From positions 1-25,460 of IMG/VR virus record IMGVR_UViG_3300034095_002556: 25,460 bases of DNA; one strand, 5' to 3'. This document shows positions 23,106 through 25,460 of this stretch, one piece after another; the stretch's first letter is position 1, and every line of letters starts with the position of its first letter. This stretch comes from a virus. The notes under the pieces were generated by a model. That model made no database searches. It was not told the DNA's origin and worked only from the letters and a program-made list of their open reading frames with translations. Made by a program: the position numbers and the translations under genes.

Positions 23106-23833
23106 TATGCAACTAAGTCTCCAAGAACAACCCAAGAGTCGGTGGCACGTTTAATACATACGGCAGATGACCATTGTGCTCTTAATTTTAATCCTGGAGT
23201 TCCGTTTACTGTTGTTGTACCCGCATTAGTTGCGGCAATTGTTACTTGTCCAGAGCCTGTTTGTAATATAGTAATTTGTGCTCCCGTTGCAAATGCGGCA
23301 GTAGCATTTGTCGGAATTGAAACGGTAAGTGGAGAAGAACTTCCTACTTCAACCATTTTTCCATTATCAGCAAGCACAAGTTCATAAGCAACTGTTTGTG
23401 GGTTAATTGAAAGATTTATAACTGGAGCAGTTAAAGTTTTATTGGTTAGTGTTGCAGCATTGGTAAGTGTAACATCTGGTGTTGTCCAGGCTAAACCTGA
23501 TGCTTCTGCAGAGTTAGCAGTTAAAACTGTTCCATTACCTCCAACAGATAAAACAGATAGTGTGTTATCTGCTGAAGCAGAAAGTAGGTCACCTTTTGCG
23601 GCAAAGTCTGTCTCTAATAATGATCCAGAAGTATCTATAGCATCTATTTGATCTTGTAAATCATTAATTGTATAAGCAATGGATGGATTTACAAGATTTG
23701 CTGCATTAGAGTTTGCCGAATTATAATTTTCGTCTCCATAGTGATATAAACGAAATGCTGCCTGTATGTCGGCAGGATCTGATAATCCTGGAATTTTAGT
23801 TTCTACTAACGTACCTATTGATTCTGCTGCCAT
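23105..23833 (-). CDS. Modular tail-fibre protein (short)
   Basis: This is a 242-residue structural protein. The N-terminus ESIGTLVETKIPGLSDPADIQAAFRLYHYG resembles phage fibre N-termini with an 'IP...D.ADI..A...YHYG' pattern. A short helical coiled-coil-like stretch (INDLQDQIDAID) follows, then AAKGDLLSASADNTLSVLSVG...VLTANSAEASGLAW, a module also present in the 14180-16261 fibre, a [10 protein letters not shown] linker, and the C-terminal ~98 residues shared with the 11443-14151 fibre (blocks IPTNATAAFATGAQITILQT, TTTVNGTPGLKLRAQW, WVVLGDLVA). It ends in TAATG with the Fn3 gene. The start has GAGGTGAT upstream and a promoter at 23850-23858. The role is probably a short fibre or adaptor carrying the downstream adhesin. 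Confidence 0.82.
   Translation of the reverse strand: MAAESIGTLVETKIPGLSDPADIQAAFRLYHYGDENYNSANSNAANLVNPSIAYTINDLQDQIDAIDTSGSLLETDFAAKGDLLSASADNTLSVLSVGGNGTVLTANSAEASGLAWTTPDVTLTNAATLTNKTLTAPVINLSINPQTVAYELVLADNGKMVEVGSSSPLTVSIPTNATAAFATGAQITILQTGSGQVTIAATNAGTTTVNGTPGLKLRAQWSSAVCIKRATDSWVVLGDLVA
23108..23401 (-). other. Shared C-terminal module, copy 2
   Basis: This is the homologue of the module at 11446-11745, with identical block order and the same position immediately before an adhesin gene joined by TAATG. Confidence 0.8.
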
Positions 23834-23849
23834 ATATCACCTCATTAGA

Positions 23850-23858
23850 ATTATATCA
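23850..23858 (-). promoter_or_regulatory. Extended -10 promoter of the 23833 gene
   Basis: The minus strand reads TGATATAAT. The leader of about ten nucleotides contains the GAGGTGAT ribosome site. Confidence 0.6.
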
Positions 23859-23870
23859 TAAAGATATAGA

Positions 23871-24461
23871 CTAAGACTCCTCATCTTCTAAAATTGTTAT
23901 AAATAAATGTGTTGTTACTTGCCCCTCTAAAACCGCCCAATCTCCATATGGGCCAGAATCTACATCTGTTCTATGCTCAACTGCTTTAAAGTTTATAACT
24001 AAATTTTGATTGTTTCCAGCAAGAGCGGGTATGCTCATAGAGGCTGCAACTGGATTATCATTTACAATACTAAATTGAACGCTAAAGTTACTAGCAGTTA
24101 GTGATGTTAAAGATGTAATATTTGAAATAGGAATTACAATTTGTGCAATTCCATTGGTATAAGTTGTTGTGTGATTAACTGAATAGATTGTTGGATTTAA
24201 TTCTAAAACCTGAATCCAGGTATTTGCTCCAGGTTGAGATACGTATTGATATAAATATCCATAATCTGTACCTGGAGAGGTATTAATATATAGATCATTA
24301 AGAAGTGGGGTTTGACCAACTCCTTCTGTATTTGGATTTCCTGCGCCAACAAAAACTTGACTTCCACGAGTTCCAGTGGCACCAATATCTATTAAAAGTT
24401 CCACAGTTTCTGGAGGACCAAGAACTGTAATGTCATCATTATCTAATAAAACATCAGGCAT
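23871..24461 (-). CDS. Phage structural protein with short collagen-like start
   Basis: This is a 196-residue protein. The N-terminus DDITVLGPPETVELLIDIGATGTRGSQVFVGAG contains GATGTRGS, a pattern common in small phage tail proteins that precede a beta-rich domain. PLLNDLYIN and GYLYQYVSQ...NTWIQVLEL follow, then a beta-sandwich-like C-terminal half ending in an acidic tail. It is coupled by TAATG to the BppU-like gene upstream. The role is probably a minor tail or baseplate-attached protein; the family is not named with certainty. Confidence 0.75.
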   Translation of the reverse strand: MPDVLLDNDDITVLGPPETVELLIDIGATGTRGSQVFVGAGNPNTEGVGQTPLLNDLYINTSPGTDYGYLYQYVSQPGANTWIQVLELNPTIYSVNHTTTYTNGIAQIVIPISNITSLTSLTASNFSVQFSIVNDNPVAASMSIPALAGNNQNLVINFKAVEHRTDVDSGPYGDWAVLEGQVTTHLFITILEDEES

Positions 24462-24802
24462 TAAACTGCACCCGTAATATCATCTGTTACTGCAATTATG
24501 CCATTAAGTAATGTATAAATTTGTACTCCATTTGTAATTTGAACGTCATAAACGTATGGTCCACCAACGAGAGTCCTACCAATTGCTGGAGTAATTGTGC
24601 AAGTTACAATATCTGTTGTCGTATTTACGGTTGCAACTGCAGCGGTTTGAGTTGCACTACTTCCTCGTTGATTTGCAATTGTAAAAGCAGCAGTATAACC
24701 TGTTAAATCAAATGATTCGCCATTTGCGGTTTTAGGACGAATTACAAATTGAGATGTGTCGCCACGGTAATAATTAAAACTATAGACTCCTGGAAATGCC
24801 AT
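24461..24802 (-). CDS. Baseplate/tail Ig-like protein (BppU N-terminal-like)
   Basis: This 113-residue protein has YYRGDTSQFVIRPKTANGESFDLTGYTAAF, the clearest BppU-N-like pattern in the window (R-GD-T, then D-L-T-G-Y), followed by strands ending in YVYDVQITNGVQIYTLLNGIIAV. It is likely an immunoglobulin-fold adaptor in the baseplate or at a fibre base. ATG 24802 has AGGAGG five bases upstream, and the predicted transcription start sits just before that site. It heads a TAATG-coupled pair with the 24461 gene. Confidence 0.75.
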   Translation of the reverse strand: MAFPGVYSFNYYRGDTSQFVIRPKTANGESFDLTGYTAAFTIANQRGSSATQTAAVATVNTTTDIVTCTITPAIGRTLVGGPYVYDVQITNGVQIYTLLNGIIAVTDDITGAV

Positions 24803-24817
24803 TATTCCTCCTAACTT

Positions 24818-24826
24818 ATTATACCA
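24818..24826 (-). promoter_or_regulatory. Extended -10 promoter of the 24802 gene
   Basis: The minus strand reads TGGTATAAT. The predicted leader of about eleven nucleotides starts at the GGAGG ribosome site itself. Confidence 0.6.
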
Positions 24827-24848
24827 TTAAGAATTAACCCTGGTAGAA

Positions 24849-24935
24849 TTATTTTTTTACTTTAAATACTTTTTTACCAATTTTAATAATTGGTGGAAGA
24901 TTATCCTTTTTCGCTGATATTTTTACTATTGGCAT
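24849..24935 (-). CDS. 28-residue basic small protein
   Basis: An ATG overlapping the preceding gene's stop (TAATG) opens a 28-codon frame: MPIVKISAKKDNLPPIIKIG, then KKVFKVKK and TAA. It has nine lysines and one acidic residue. The same TAATG coupling is used by at least six clearly real gene pairs in the window, which supports translation. It fills what would otherwise be an unusually long gap between genes. The function is unknown; a nucleic-acid or virion-binding peptide is possible. No homologue is recognised. Confidence 0.5.
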   Translation of the reverse strand: MPIVKISAKKDNLPPIIKIGKKVFKVKK

Positions 24936-25336
24936 TATAGACCTGGAGTTACATCACCTAGCACGCATATGGTTCCAATTACTGGAGTCCATACTGTGTC
25001 TGCGTTTGCACCGCTACCGCCTTCAATTATTACTTGTAAATCAAACTGTAGTTCGGCAACAATTGAGCGGTATTTAGTACCACCCCAATTTTCAGTAATG
25101 TTTGCTGGAGCAAAAATTTCAACATACCCATCTTCGGGGGTAGTAATAAGTTCATCTAAAACATCTCCATTGGAATCATAAGATGTAGCGCTATATGTCC
25201 AGTCTGAGGTGTCGTATGGTGTGGTTTCGTCATCTTCAAAAAACTCTACCTTTAGGGTTGCACTATCTCCACGGACTACTGTCCACTGTATGTTGGCTGG
25301 TGTTGCGCCATATTTTTCAATTGTAGATACGCACAT
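24935..25336 (-). CDS. Baseplate/tail Ig-like protein (BppU N-terminal-like)
   Basis: This 133-residue protein has IQWTVVRGDSATLKVEFFEDD, TPYDTSDWTYSATSYDSNG and a late VWTPVIGTICVLGDVTPGL. The ending WTxxxGxxxxLGDVT closely parallels the 17450 protein (WTVCQGEMIMLGEVT), so the two are paralogues. ATG 25336 lies eight bases after TATAAT with no ribosome site, giving a leader of one to two nucleotides. The start codon is followed by CVSTIEKYG. It is coupled to the 28-residue gene. Confidence 0.7.
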   Translation of the reverse strand: MCVSTIEKYGATPANIQWTVVRGDSATLKVEFFEDDETTPYDTSDWTYSATSYDSNGDVLDELITTPEDGYVEIFAPANITENWGGTKYRSIVAELQFDLQVIIEGGSGANADTVWTPVIGTICVLGDVTPGL

Positions 25337-25344
25337 AATATTTG

Positions 25345-25353
25345 ATTATACCA
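25345..25353 (-). promoter_or_regulatory. Extended -10 promoter (near-leaderless, 25336 gene)
   Basis: The minus strand reads TGGTATAAT, then eight bases, then ATG. No ribosome site is present. Confidence 0.6.
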
Positions 25354-25360
25354 TAAAATA

Positions 25361-25409
25361 TGCTAACCCCTAGGCGCAGTGGGGGGGGTGGGGGCAACCT
25401 AGGGGCAGC
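25361..25409 (-). ncRNA. Possible short hairpin RNA / terminator with C-rich loop
   Basis: CCCCTAGG and CCTAGGGG form a perfect 8-bp stem around a 23-nt loop that, on the minus strand, holds runs of five and eight C. The stem can extend with an outer GCU/AGC. The 5' arm begins at the start predicted from TGTTATAAT at 25416-25424, and ATATTTTATGG follows the 3' arm. It could be a small RNA, a leader terminator, or a terminator for an upstream gene outside the window. Confidence 0.4.
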
Positions 25410-25415
25410 ACTAAA

Positions 25416-25424
25416 ATTATAACA
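25416..25424 (-). promoter_or_regulatory. Extended -10 promoter ahead of the C-rich hairpin
   Basis: The minus strand reads TGTTATAAT. The predicted +1 near 25409 is the first base of the hairpin arm. Confidence 0.45.
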
Positions 25425-25460
25425 TTATATATTAATAGACATTATATTTGTAACAAAACG

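Noticed and set aside
1-25460. tRNA genes, insertion sequences, integrase or attachment sites
   Set aside because: Intergenic gaps are short (largest 216 bases) and none shows a cloverleaf, terminal inverted repeats with a transposase, or a recombinase gene.

Overview
The window looks like part of the genome of a tailed bacteriophage with an AT-rich genome. Evidence for this is a dense run of tail-fibre/baseplate-type structural genes, tightly overlapping reading frames, a secreted muralytic enzyme, a phage-style B12-dependent ribonucleotide reductase, and many virion-decoration enzymes. There is no integrase, tRNA, IS element or CRISPR array. The host is not identified. Several genes with a TATAAT box six to nine bases before ATG and no Shine-Dalgarno point to leaderless translation, which is common in Actinobacteria, so a low-GC aquatic actinobacterium is a reasonable but weak guess.

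Layout (nearly everything is on the minus strand). 1-1485: 5' part of a class II ribonucleoside-triphosphate reductase. 1702-2358 (+): a glycosyltransferase-like gene with its own promoter. 2345-6230 (-): a five-gene operon of sulfotransferase, two tandem GT-A glycosyltransferases, a DUF6065-like protein and a GT4 glycosyltransferase. 6278-11443 (-): a 1721-residue adhesin made of 35 nearly identical ~40-residue blades arranged as five blocks of exactly seven, read here as five seven-bladed beta-propellers. 11443-17987 (-): tail-fibre and baseplate-type proteins that share N- and C-terminal modules. 18130-18681 (+): secreted lysozyme/transglycosylase with a strong promoter, a 5'-terminal hairpin and a terminator. 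18731-21880 (-): an operon of 2-oxoglutarate/Fe(II) prolyl-hydroxylase-like dioxygenase, DUF6065 protein, GT60-like GlcNAc-transferase and a DUF6065-like protein. 21930-22536 (-): a small cysteine-cluster protein and an unknown protein. 22578-25336 (-): a second structural cluster, including an Fn3 protein with a Pro-Asn-Phe tract, and a 28-residue gene.

The two most interesting signals are these. (1) The 5 x 7 propeller adhesin has fixed scaffold residues and a few variable positions per blade. (2) A P4H-like dioxygenase and a GT60-like glycosyltransferase share an operon about 1.2 kb downstream of a proline-rich virion-type protein; this resembles the eukaryotic Skp1 prolyl-hydroxylation/GlcNAc pathway and suggests phage-encoded hydroxyproline glycosylation. 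Regulation also looks coherent: most transcription units begin at an extended -10 (TGnTATAAT), genes inside units are coupled by TAATG or 8-11 nt overlaps, and three transcripts are predicted to start with a hairpin at or next to their first nucleotide.
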